The position numbers and the translations under genes are program-made. A DNA stretch of 64,000 bases from Alphaproteobacteria bacterium. Its GTDB lineage: Bacteria; Pseudomonadota; Alphaproteobacteria; UBA828. The DNA is taken from the NCBI GenBank assembly GCA_022826665.1, contig JAJDUK010000024.1, positions 191,844 through 255,843 on the forward strand, given 5' to 3'. Within the stretch, counting starts at the first letter, position 1. Each line of letters opens with the position of its first letter. Below, piece after piece: positions 17,302 to 25,040 of this stretch. The notes under the pieces are model-generated. The model did not search any database. It saw nothing but the letters and a program-made list of their open reading frames with translations, and had not been told where the DNA came from.

Positions 17302-18404
17302 TGCTGGCGGTCCAGGCGCGACTCACGCGGAGCGAATTCACGCTCGATGCGTCCTTCGGCGCAGAGGCCGACGGTGTGGTGGCGCTATTCGGCGCCTCGG
17401 GCGCCGGCAAGACCACGCTGGCCGATGCCATCGCAGGCCTCGTGCGGCCCGAGGCGGGGCGGATCGCGCTCGGAGACCGTGTGCTCTTCGATGCGGAGGC
17501 CGGGATCAACCTCAAGCCGGAACGCCGCCGGATCGGCTACGTGTTTCAGGATGGCCGCCTCTTCCCCCACCTCAGCGTGCGCCGCAACCTGCTCTACGGG
17601 CTCCGCTTCGCGCCGCGCGACCGGCGCTACGCCACGCTGGAGAGGATCGTGACGCTGCTGGGTCTCGAAGCGCTGCTGCAGCGCCGGCCCGGCACCCTCT
17701 CGGGCGGCGAGCGTCAGCGGGTTGCGCTCGGGCGCGCGCTCATGGCCCAGCCGGAGCTGCTCCTGATGGACGAGCCGCTGGCCGCGCTCGACGTACCCCG
17801 CAAGGCGCAAGTCATCGACTACATCGAGCGGCTGCGGGACGAGATCGGCGTGCCCATCGTCTTCGTCAGCCACGCGGTGGACGAGGTGGCGCGGCTCGCC
17901 GGCACGATCGTGGTCATGGCCGGCGGCAGAGTCGCGGCGGCGGGCCCTGCCGCGGAGATCATGGCGCGTCTCGACCTCGACCCGCTCGCCGGGATCGAGG
18001 CCGCCGGCGCCGTGCTGGACGCGACCGTGCAAAGCCACGACGCGGCTTACGGGCTCACCGAGCTCGCCGTGCCGGGTGGCATCCTGCGCGTGCCGCGCCT
18101 CAGGCTTGTGCCGGGACGGCGGCTCAGGGTCCGCGTGCGGGCGCGGGACGTGTCACTCGCGACCGCCGAGCCGCGCGAGACCAGCGTCCTCAACGTCTTC
18201 CGCGGCCGGGTCGTGGAGATCGGCCCGCGCCGCGGCGCCTCGGTCGACGTGGCGGTCGACATCGGCGCCCGGCTGACGGCGCGGATCACGGCGCGATCGG
18301 CCGATGCGCTGGGCCTCGCACCCGGCACGGAGGTCTACGCGCTGGTCAAGAGCGTCGCGGTCGATCCGGCATCGCTGGTGCAGGCCGAACAGGACAACCC
18401 CTGA
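17301..18404 (+). CDS. modC: Molybdate ABC transporter ATP-binding protein
   Basis: A 367-residue ATPase. Walker A is FGASGAGKTT, the Q-loop is VFQDGRLFPHLSVRRNL (typical of ModC), the signature is LSGGERQRVALGRA, Walker B is LLLMDEPLAALD and the switch histidine is in VFVSHAVDE. The C-terminal third (from about residue 240) is a molybdate-binding TOBE-type domain with two repeats, including ISLATAE-like and ITARSADALGLAPGTEVYALVKSVA elements. Its ATG overlaps the modB stop, giving a complete three-gene importer. Confidence 0.95.
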   Translation: MLAVQARLTRSEFTLDASFGAEADGVVALFGASGAGKTTLADAIAGLVRPEAGRIALGDRVLFDAEAGINLKPERRRIGYVFQDGRLFPHLSVRRNLLYGLRFAPRDRRYATLERIVTLLGLEALLQRRPGTLSGGERQRVALGRALMAQPELLLMDEPLAALDVPRKAQVIDYIERLRDEIGVPIVFVSHAVDEVARLAGTIVVMAGGRVAAAGPAAEIMARLDLDPLAGIEAAGAVLDATVQSHDAAYGLTELAVPGGILRVPRLRLVPGRRLRVRVRARDVSLATAEPRETSVLNVFRGRVVEIGPRRGASVDVAVDIGARLTARITARSADALGLAPGTEVYALVKSVAVDPASLVQAEQDNP

Positions 18405-18434
18405 TCCGAGCACGGTGGGGGCGCGCGGGGGTCG

Positions 18435-18454
18435 GTTGCCGGCAACATTTTTTT
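18435..18454 (+). terminator. Possible weak terminator after modC
   Basis: A 12-base perfect palindrome GTTGCCGGCAAC is followed after one base by seven T residues. As RNA it can form only a short 4-bp stem with a tetraloop, so it is a weak intrinsic terminator; its place between modC and the next ribosome site supports it. Confidence 0.4.
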
Positions 18455-18501
18455 CCCCTTACCATCCGACGTGGAACCAATCGCCAGACGGGGAGGGCGA
18501 C

Positions 18502-19008
18502 ATGAGAGCCAGCAGAGGATTTGCCGTGGCAGCAGCAGCCATGATGGGCGTTCTATGCGCGGCCCCGAGCGCGTTCGCGCAGGAGAGCGGCAGCTTCAGC
18601 GCAATCGCAACCTACGTTCGAGATTTCACCTCCATAGAGCACGCCGACGGCGCGTATTTCGGCGGCAAGCTGGAGGGCAGCGTCACCACCCTCGCGAGCA
18701 GTGGCGCGCCCTTCGACGAGGGCGGGCACAGCCTGTCGACGTGCGTGATCTTCGGCAAACGCTCGGCCGCCGGTCTCGATCTTCAGACCGCCTGCACGAT
18801 AGTCAACGCCTCCGGCGACACGCTCTATCTCGTGGCTCAGAGGCGCGCGGGCGACGTGGATGCAGGCGGCGGCGGGCAGGGTCAGTTGGAGCTGGCAGGC
18901 GGCACCGGTGTCTATGCCGGGATGGCAGGAAGCTGTGCCTACGAGACCAGCTACCTGGCCAACGATCAGGTCGTCACGACCACGGATTGCTCCTGGCACA
19001 GGGAGTGA
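18502..19008 (+). CDS. Small secreted protein, possibly allene-oxide-cyclase-barrel-like
   Basis: A 168-residue protein with a clear signal peptide ending at AFAQ (about residue 27) and a GGGGAGGG ribosome site 6 bases before ATG 18502. The mature part is a predicted all-beta chain with two or more cysteines (STCVIFG, QTACTIV, GSCAYET, TDCSW), suggesting disulfides. The GTGVYAGMAGSCAYET motif resembles the glycine-rich strand of bacterial AOC-barrel-like proteins, but I cannot confirm this. Function unknown; no operon partner. Confidence 0.65.
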   Translation: MRASRGFAVAAAAMMGVLCAAPSAFAQESGSFSAIATYVRDFTSIEHADGAYFGGKLEGSVTTLASSGAPFDEGGHSLSTCVIFGKRSAAGLDLQTACTIVNASGDTLYLVAQRRAGDVDAGGGGQGQLELAGGTGVYAGMAGSCAYETSYLANDQVVTTTDCSWHRE

Positions 19009-19102
19009 TCGTCGCGAGACAGCGCGTTCCGCCCGCGGGCTTGCGCAGGGCCCGCCAACCTGCAACGCTTCGCCGCGGTTATTCCTTGCAGTGGAGGTGG
19101 CT

Positions 19103-19384
19103 ATGGGCGCGGCAACGCCGACCGTGCTAATCGACAACGACCGCGTGCGCGTCACCGAGTGGCGATTCAAGCCCGGCGAGGCGACGGGTTGGCACCGGCA
19201 CGAATACGACTACGTGGTGGTGCCGGTAACGACCGGACACCTCCACCTCGTGGAGCCCGACGGCGAGCGCACAGTCCAAATCGTCCACGGCTCGCCCTAT
19301 TACCGGGACGAAGGGGTCGAGCACGACGTCATCAACCCGAGCGATACCGACGACGTGGTCTTCGTCGAAGTCGAGGTGAAGTAG
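19103..19384 (+). CDS. Cupin domain protein
   Basis: A 93-residue single cupin. Metal-binding cupin motif 1 is visible as GWHRHEYDYVVVPVTTG (His-x-His with the following Glu/Asp region), and motif 2 as PYYRDEGVEHDVINPSD with its histidine. The short length suggests a small-molecule-binding or regulatory cupin rather than a large dioxygenase. ATG 19103 follows a GGAGGTGG ribosome site at 19093-19100. No close partner gene is present; the substrate is unknown. Confidence 0.82.
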   Translation: MGAATPTVLIDNDRVRVTEWRFKPGEATGWHRHEYDYVVVPVTTGHLHLVEPDGERTVQIVHGSPYYRDEGVEHDVINPSDTDDVVFVEVEVK

Positions 19385-19423
19385 GGCCAGCCCCGGCTAG
19401 CGCGCCGGGCCGGAGTCAACGAA

Positions 19424-19441
19424 CCGTCACAATTCCGTATT
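19424..19441 (+). promoter_or_regulatory. Possible Pho box upstream of pstS
   Basis: The 7-4-7 arrangement CCGTCAC-AATT-CCGTATT resembles the PhoB direct repeat (CTGTCAT-N4-CTGTCAT) with 5/7 and 4/7 matches, about 105 bases before the pstS start and next to an AT-rich patch. The match is weak; support comes mainly from the downstream gene. Confidence 0.33.
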
Positions 19442-19544
19442 ATTTCCATCTTGGCTCGGCGTTAGCGTTCGCCTGCCATCCCGGGCGGCCGCGCCGGCGC
19501 GCGGTCACGACCGTCGGGATGAGAGCGAACCCGGAGGAAGCCCC

Positions 19545-20591
19545 GTGACCAAGACACCCCTCGCCATCGCCGCGGCGGCAGCTCTTGCGCTGACCGCGTC
19601 AGTGGCGCTGACCAACGCCGCGGAGGCCCGCGACCAGATCAGGATCGTCGGCTCGTCTACCGTTTTCCCGTTTGCCACCGCCGTCGCCGAAGAGTTCGGC
19701 AAGACCACGGGGAACAAGACCCCGGTGGTCGAGAGCACCGGCTCGGGCGGCGGGCTCAAGCTCTTCTGCGCCGGCGTCGGCGTCGCTCACCCCGACATCA
19801 CCAACGCCTCGCGCCGGATCAAGACCTCGGAGGTCGAGCGCTGCGCCGGGAACGGCGTGACCGACATCACCGAGGTCAAGATCGGCTACGACGGCATCGT
19901 GCTCGCCAACTCGAAGTCGGCGGAGCGGTTCTCGATCACCCTGCAGCAGCTCTTCCTCGCGCTGGCGAAGGACGTGCCCTCCGACGGAGGCATGGTGCCC
20001 AATCCCAACCAGACCTGGAGCGACATCGACGCCTCCCTGCCGGGGGCGAAGATCGAGGTGCTCGGCCCGCCGCCGACCTCCGGCACGCGGGACGCCTTCG
20101 TCGAGCTCGCCATGGAGGGCGGCTGCAAGACCTTCCCCGGCATCAAGACGCTCAAAAAAGAAGACAAGAGCGCCTACAAGGTCATCTGCCATTCAATTCG
20201 TGAGGATGGCGCCTTCGTCGAGGCGGGCGAGAACGACAACCTCATCGTCCAGAAGCTCGAAGCCAATCCCTCGGCGCTCGGGATCTTCGGCTACAGCTTC
20301 CTCGACCAGAACCGCGACAAGGTTCGCGGCAGCATCATCGACGGCGTCGAGCCCGACTTCGACACCATCGCCGACGGCGACTATCCGGTCTCCCGCTCCA
20401 TGTACTTCTACGTGAAGAAGGCGCATGTGGGCGTGATCCCCGGAATCGACGAGTACGTCGCGACGTTTACTGACGAGGACGCCTGGGGTCCCTACGGCTA
20501 CCTCGCGGATAAGGGGCTGATCCCGCTCCCCGATGCGGATCGCGAGGCGATGCGCACCCAGGCCACCACCTTTGCTCAGCTCTCCATGTAA
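19545..20591 (+). CDS. pstS: Phosphate ABC transporter substrate-binding protein
   Basis: A 348-residue periplasmic phosphate-binding protein. GTG 19545 follows a GGAGGAAG ribosome site and a signal peptide ending near AEARD. The phosphate-loop motifs RIVGSSTVFPF, VESTGSGGGLKLFCAG and PPPTSGTRDAFVELAM are those of the PstS family that lies apart from the E. coli type and is common in marine and alphaproteobacterial genomes. The pstCAB genes are not in the window, so it is a lone or separately regulated copy, followed by a terminator and a PhoB-like regulator. Confidence 0.9.
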   Translation: MTKTPLAIAAAAALALTASVALTNAAEARDQIRIVGSSTVFPFATAVAEEFGKTTGNKTPVVESTGSGGGLKLFCAGVGVAHPDITNASRRIKTSEVERCAGNGVTDITEVKIGYDGIVLANSKSAERFSITLQQLFLALAKDVPSDGGMVPNPNQTWSDIDASLPGAKIEVLGPPPTSGTRDAFVELAMEGGCKTFPGIKTLKKEDKSAYKVICHSIREDGAFVEAGENDNLIVQKLEANPSALGIFGYSFLDQNRDKVRGSIIDGVEPDFDTIADGDYPVSRSMYFYVKKAHVGVIPGIDEYVATFTDEDAWGPYGYLADKGLIPLPDADREAMRTQATTFAQLSM

Positions 20592-20626
20592 CGGGGCTCA
20601 CCACAAGACCCTGAAACATGCTACAG

Positions 20627-20662
20627 CGGCGCCCGTTCCTCACCGGGGGCGGGCGCCGTTTT
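20627..20662 (+). terminator. Rho-independent terminator after pstS
   Basis: A perfect 9-bp stem CGGCGCCCG / CGGGCGCCG (20627-20635 with 20650-20658) encloses a 14-base loop and is followed by TTTT. It separates pstS from the response-regulator gene, so the latter should have its own promoter in 20663-20718. Confidence 0.8.
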
Positions 20663-20718
20663 CAAACAGCGCCGCAAGACAATAGCCAACCGCAGGGAGA
20701 GCGACAGGAGCATGCGCG

Positions 20719-21408
20719 ATGACGGATAGCCCGCTCATCCTCGTGATCGAAGACGAAACCTCGCTGACAACCCTGCTCCGTTACAATCTTGAGAGTCACC
20801 GGTTCCGCGTCGCTTCGATCGAGAACGGCGGCGACGCGATGGGCACGATCGCTTCGATAAAGCCCGATCTGGTACTGCTCGACTGGATGCTGCCCGGAGT
20901 CTCTGGAATAGAGATTTGTCGCAAGATCCGGCGCGATCCGGAGACCCACAGCCTGCCGGTCATCCTGCTCACCGCACGCGGCGAGGAAAGCGACCGCGTC
21001 CGCGGCCTCGACTGCGGTGCCGACGACTACGTGGTCAAGCCATTCGCAATTTCGGAACTCATCGCACGCATTGGCGCGGTGCTGCGCCGGGCTGCGCCGA
21101 CGAGCGCGGCCCAATCACTCGCCAGCGGCGACATCGCGATGGACCTTGCCAGCCACCGCGTCAGCCGCAACGGACGCTCGATTCACCTGGGGCCGACCGA
21201 ATACCGCCTGCTGCGTCACTTCATGGAGCATCCCGGCCGGGTGCTCTCCCGCGACCATCTGCTCGAGGCGGTGTGGGGGCGCGCGGTGCACATTGAGCAA
21301 CGCACCGTGGACGTGCATGTTCGCCGTCTGCGCCAGGCGCTTAACCGCGACGGCGAGGACGACGTGATCCGGACCGTGCGCTCGGCGGGCTACGCCTTCT
21401 CAGGCTGA
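20719..21408 (+). CDS. phoB: PhoB-like response regulator
   Basis: A 229-residue OmpR/PhoB-class regulator. The receiver domain carries the acidic pocket (IEDE), the phospho-acceptor Asp55 in LVLLDWMLPG, the switch Thr in LLTARGEE and the lysine in YVVKPF. The C-terminal winged helix includes LGPTEYRLLRHFMEHPGRVLSRDHLLEAVWG and RTVDVHVRRLRQAL, which is characteristic of PhoB. Position behind pstS supports a phosphate-starvation role. No PhoR kinase gene is adjacent; the next gene is convergent. Confidence 0.87.
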   Translation: MTDSPLILVIEDETSLTTLLRYNLESHRFRVASIENGGDAMGTIASIKPDLVLLDWMLPGVSGIEICRKIRRDPETHSLPVILLTARGEESDRVRGLDCGADDYVVKPFAISELIARIGAVLRRAAPTSAAQSLASGDIAMDLASHRVSRNGRSIHLGPTEYRLLRHFMEHPGRVLSRDHLLEAVWGRAVHIEQRTVDVHVRRLRQALNRDGEDDVIRTVRSAGYAFSG

Positions 21409-21424
21409 TCGAAGCGCCGCTCTA

Positions 21425-22048
21425 TCAACCGAACTCTGGCACCGTTGCGACCGCGCTCTCGCGCTCGTCGATAGCGGCCTGCCAGCGGGCGATGTTGGCC
21501 CTGGGAGCCAGCAGCGTCGCGCCCTCGGGCGTCATCTTCAGGTAGTGCAGCACGGGCAGCACCATGTAATCGGCGATCGAGGCCTCGTCGCCGGCAAAGC
21601 AGGCATTGCCTTCCAGCGCGCCGTCGAGCGCGACGAGCGCCTTGTCGGACTTGGGCACGCTGCTCTCGACCAGAGCCTCGTCGGGCTCGCCGCCCTGCGC
21701 GGGCACGATCAGACGCTGCAGCACGATGTCGATCGCCGGCCGGTAGAGATACTGGATGAAGACCGACGTCCATTGCCAGCAGCGAGCGTTGGCGAGCGGG
21801 TCGGCCGGCTGCAGGGGCGGCCCGTCGAACGCGTTGTCGATGTAGTTGCAGATCGCGACCGATTCGTACATGCGCACATCGCCGTGGGTCATGGCCGGCA
21901 CCGACCCCCAGGGCTGCATCGCGATTTGCTCGTCCGACTGGGGCATGACGGGATCGAGCTCGTAGGCCACCCCCTTCTCCCCGCACGCCATGCGGCATGT
22001 GCGGACATAGGTGCTCAGCGGTATGCCATGAATAATCAGTGTCGCCAT
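21425..22048 (-). CDS. Glutathione S-transferase family protein
   Basis: A 207-residue two-domain GST. The N-terminal thioredoxin-like domain starts IIHGIPLSTYVRTCRMACGEKGVAYEL, with the SNAIL-type motif region YESVAICNYID binding the glutathione gamma-glutamyl group. The C-terminal helical domain includes FAGDEASIADYMVLPVLHYL, a typical capping-box motif (ADYM). It probably conjugates or isomerises electrophiles in the cytoplasm. The gene stands alone between convergent phoB and the divergent dimethylformamidase-like gene. Confidence 0.88.
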   Translation of the reverse strand: MATLIIHGIPLSTYVRTCRMACGEKGVAYELDPVMPQSDEQIAMQPWGSVPAMTHGDVRMYESVAICNYIDNAFDGPPLQPADPLANARCWQWTSVFIQYLYRPAIDIVLQRLIVPAQGGEPDEALVESSVPKSDKALVALDGALEGNACFAGDEASIADYMVLPVLHYLKMTPEGATLLAPRANIARWQAAIDERESAVATVPEFG

Positions 22049-22225
22049 CGTTCACTCTCCCACTCCGGTCGGGGCGGCAGGGCCCTCCCCGACCGCGCGC
22101 CTATCTTGCATATCCCGCCCGGGGTTGCACCGGGACCGCAGCGTGAACGCGTCAGGTCGAGTTGTTCGCCCGCTGGCCGCTGACTATGCTCGCGGCAGAA
22201 GGATGGCGCAGCGCGGAGGCGCGGC

Positions 22226-24478
22226 ATGCTGACGATCACCGGCTATCCCGACCGGATCAGCGTCCGGCCGGGCGAGACCATCAAGTTCCATGTGAACTGC
22301 GAGCATCCCACCTATCAGGCGGACATCGTGCGCCTGATCTGCGCGGACGACACGCCCGCCGGGCCCGGCTTCAAGGAACGGCCGGTCCGCACGCCGGTGA
22401 GCAAGCGCCACAAGGGGCGCCGGCAGGCCATCCACGCGGGCTCCTACGCACTGGTGGAGAGCCGGCCGCTGCTGGAGACGCTCGGCAGCTTCACCGTTCA
22501 GGCCATGATCTGGCCGACCACGCCCGGCAAGGGCGAGCAGGGCATCGTCACCAAGTGGGACCCGCGCGGCAAGACCGGCTTCGCCCTCGTGATCGACGAT
22601 GCGGGCTCCGTCGCGCTCCGGCTCGGCATGGCGGACGGCACGGTGGAAAAGGTCTCGGTCGGCAAGCCGCTGCTGGAGCGCCACTGGTACCTCGCCGCCG
22701 CCAGCTACGATGCCGAGTCCGGCCGGGTCACGGTGTATCAGGAGCCGCTCCTGCCCTACGCCCGCGTCGACGACGGCGGCACGAAGACGCGCAAGGCCGG
22801 TGCAGCATCCCCCGGCAACGGCGCGCCCATCGTCATGGCCGGCATCTTCAAGCGGCGCCAGAAGGGCCGCGCGCTGGTGGACGGCCTCTACAACGGCAAG
22901 ATCGATTCGCCCCGGCTGGTCGGCCGCGCCTTGGATCGTCTGGAGATCGAGCGCGTGCGGAACGAGGCGGTCCCCGCCGGGCTCGCGCCCGACATCCTCT
23001 GCGCCTGGGATTTTTCGCGCGATATCACGTCCATCAGGATTTCCGACCGCTCCCCCAACCATTGCCACGGCGAGATCGTCAACCTGCCCGCGCGCGGCAT
23101 GACCGGCTGGAACTTTTCGGGCGAGGAGATGTGCTGGCGCCACGCACGGCACGAGTACGGCGCCATCCACTTCCACGACGACGATCTCTACGACGCCGGC
23201 TGGGAGGTGGACTTCGAATGGACTGTGCCGGCGCGCATGGCGAGCGGGGTCTACGCCGCCCGGCTCAGAGCCAAGGGGGCCGAGGAATACGTGCCCTTCG
23301 TGGTGCTGCCGGCGCCGGGGCGGGCAGCGCGCATCGCCTTCCTGCTGCCGACGGTCGAGTACATGGCCTATGCCAACGAGCACCTGGCCTTCGACGGCCC
23401 GCTCGGCGAGTTGCTCACCGGCCAGCTGCCTACGCTCAATGCGCAGCAGCTCTTCCTCAACGAGCATCGCGAATACGGCTCGTCGCTCTACGACACCCAT
23501 TCGGACGGGAGCGGCGTCTGCTATTCGTCGCGGCTGCGCCCGATCCTCAACATGCGCCCCAAGGCGGAGACGCCCTGGGCTTGCGCCGGCGAGGACTCGA
23601 CCAACGCGCGCGAATTCATCCTCGACATGTACGTGGTGGACTGGCTGACGCACTTCGGCATGGAGCACGACGTCATCACCGACGAGGACGTCGACCGCGA
23701 GGGCATCGACCTGCTCAAGCCCTACAACGTGCTGATCACCGGCGGCCACCCGGAGTACTACTCCAAGGCCATGCGGGACGCCGTGCACGGCTTCACCCAG
23801 CAGGGCGGCCGACTGATGTATCTCGGCGGCAACGGCTTCTACTGGCGCGTCGCCATGCACAGGGAGCTGCCGGGGGTGATGGAGGTGCGCCGCTGCGAGG
23901 CCGCGATCCGCACCTGGGAGGCCGACCCCGGCGAGTACTATCACAGCTTCACGGGCGAATACGGCGGCATCTGGCGCCACCAGGGGGACTTCGCGCCCCA
24001 GCGGCTGGCCGGCGTCGGCTTCGTCGCCGAGGGCTTCGACAAGTCTTCCTACTACCGGCGCATGCCGGGGAGCTTCGACCCCCGTGCGCAGTTCATCTTC
24101 GAGGGGATCGGCGACGACGAGCTGATCGGCGACTTTGGCTATCACGGCGAGGGCGCCGCCGGCAACGAGCTGGACGCCACTGACCCCCGCCTCGGCACAC
24201 CCCCGCACGCGCTGGTTCTCGCCCGCTCGGAGGACCACACCGACCTCTACCTCGTGGTGAACGAGGAGGTGCTGGTGAACCATGCCGGCCTCGGCGGCAC
24301 CGAGCACGAGAAGGTCAAGGCCGATATGGTCTTCTACGAGACGCCGAACGGCGGCGCGGTGTTCTCGGTCGGCTCGATCTGCTATCCCGCGAGCCTGCCG
24401 TGGAACGGCTACGACAACAACATCGCGAAGCTCACGACCAACGTGCTCCGCCGCTTCGCCGACCCAACGCCCTTCTGA
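22226..24478 (+). CDS. N,N-dimethylformamidase large-subunit-like protein
   Basis: A 750-residue protein matching the large (beta) subunit of dimethylformamidase in length and layout: an N-terminal beta domain (ITGYPDRISVRPGETIKFHVN), a LamG/concanavalin-like module (SFTVQAMIWPTTPGKGEQGIVTK-type strands, about residues 95-175), and a C-terminal catalytic domain. The studied enzyme has a mononuclear iron held by two tyrosines and a glutamate beside a histidine. Here ITGGHPEYY supplies His508 and Glu510; Tyr379/382 and Tyr422/433 are candidate tyrosine ligands by spacing (inference). The small alpha subunit gene is absent nearby, so activity on an amide is likely but not proved. The next gene follows after 11 bases. 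Confidence 0.82.
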   Translation: MLTITGYPDRISVRPGETIKFHVNCEHPTYQADIVRLICADDTPAGPGFKERPVRTPVSKRHKGRRQAIHAGSYALVESRPLLETLGSFTVQAMIWPTTPGKGEQGIVTKWDPRGKTGFALVIDDAGSVALRLGMADGTVEKVSVGKPLLERHWYLAAASYDAESGRVTVYQEPLLPYARVDDGGTKTRKAGAASPGNGAPIVMAGIFKRRQKGRALVDGLYNGKIDSPRLVGRALDRLEIERVRNEAVPAGLAPDILCAWDFSRDITSIRISDRSPNHCHGEIVNLPARGMTGWNFSGEEMCWRHARHEYGAIHFHDDDLYDAGWEVDFEWTVPARMASGVYAARLRAKGAEEYVPFVVLPAPGRAARIAFLLPTVEYMAYANEHLAFDGPLGELLTGQLPTLNAQQLFLNEHREYGSSLYDTHSDGSGVCYSSRLRPILNMRPKAETPWACAGEDSTNAREFILDMYVVDWLTHFGMEHDVITDEDVDREGIDLLKPYNVLITGGHPEYYSKAMRDAVHGFTQQGGRLMYLGGNGFYWRVAMHRELPGVMEVRRCEAAIRTWEADPGEYYHSFTGEYGGIWRHQGDFAPQRLAGVGFVAEGFDKSSYYRRMPGSFDPRAQFIFEGIGDDELIGDFGYHGEGAAGNELDATDPRLGTPPHALVLARSEDHTDLYLVVNEEVLVNHAGLGGTEHEKVKADMVFYETPNGGAVFSVGSICYPASLPWNGYDNNIAKLTTNVLRRFADPTPF

Positions 24479-24489
24479 GGACGCCCGAC

Positions 24490-25032
24490 ATGCCAGGCTA
24501 TGTGATCGCCGACGTGACCGTGACCGATCCGGAGACCTATGCGGACTACCGGGCGCTGACGCCGGGCTCGATCGCGGCGTTCGAGGGGCGCTTCCTCGTG
24601 CGTGGCGGCGAGCACGAGGTCATCGCCGGCGGCTGGCAACCGGGGCGGCTGGTGCTGCTGGAGTTCGACAGTCCGGCTCGCGCCGCGGCCTGGTACGATT
24701 CGCCCGCCTACGTCGAGGCGCGCGCGATTCGACAGCGCGCATCGACCGGCCACATGGTCCATCTCGAAGGCGGTGACGCTGCACAGGGTGGCGGCCACTA
24801 CCTGATCCTCCGTGGAGCGAGCGGCGAGTCCGACATCGATACCCGTAGCGTCGCCACCCATGGCGGTCGGGTGCTGTCGAGCGGCCATGTGCCGGCGGTG
24901 AAGGAAGGCTCTTGGCCCGACGGGCGCATGACGGTGCTCGAATTCGACGATCACGCAGCGGCGGAGGCTTGGCGCGAGTCGGCAGACGCGGGGCGGTTGG
25001 AGGGCGAAGCGGTCCTGGTCGAAGGCGCCTGA
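24490..25032 (+). CDS. Tandem DUF1330 protein
   Basis: A 180-residue protein built of two DUF1330 (dimeric alpha-beta barrel) copies. Copy 1 (about residues 2-95) shows YVIADVTVTDPETYADYRAL, the conserved FEGRFLVRGGEHEVIAG and RLVLLEFDSPARAAAWYDSPAYVEA. Copy 2 (about 100-180) is diverged, with HYLILRG at its start, GRVLSSGHVPAVKEGSW and TVLEFDDHAAAEAWRESADAG. Single DUF1330 proteins form dimers, so the fusion may be a covalent dimer. It is co-transcribed with the dimethylformamidase-like gene. Function is unestablished. Confidence 0.82.
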   Translation: MPGYVIADVTVTDPETYADYRALTPGSIAAFEGRFLVRGGEHEVIAGGWQPGRLVLLEFDSPARAAAWYDSPAYVEARAIRQRASTGHMVHLEGGDAAQGGGHYLILRGASGESDIDTRSVATHGGRVLSSGHVPAVKEGSWPDGRMTVLEFDDHAAAEAWRESADAGRLEGEAVLVEGA

Positions 25033-25040
25033 GTCTTGCG

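Noticed and set aside
22184-24307. A 707-codon open frame on the minus strand
   Set aside because: It is the antisense shadow of the dimethylformamidase-like gene, with repetitive Ala/Val/Glu composition and no domain pattern.
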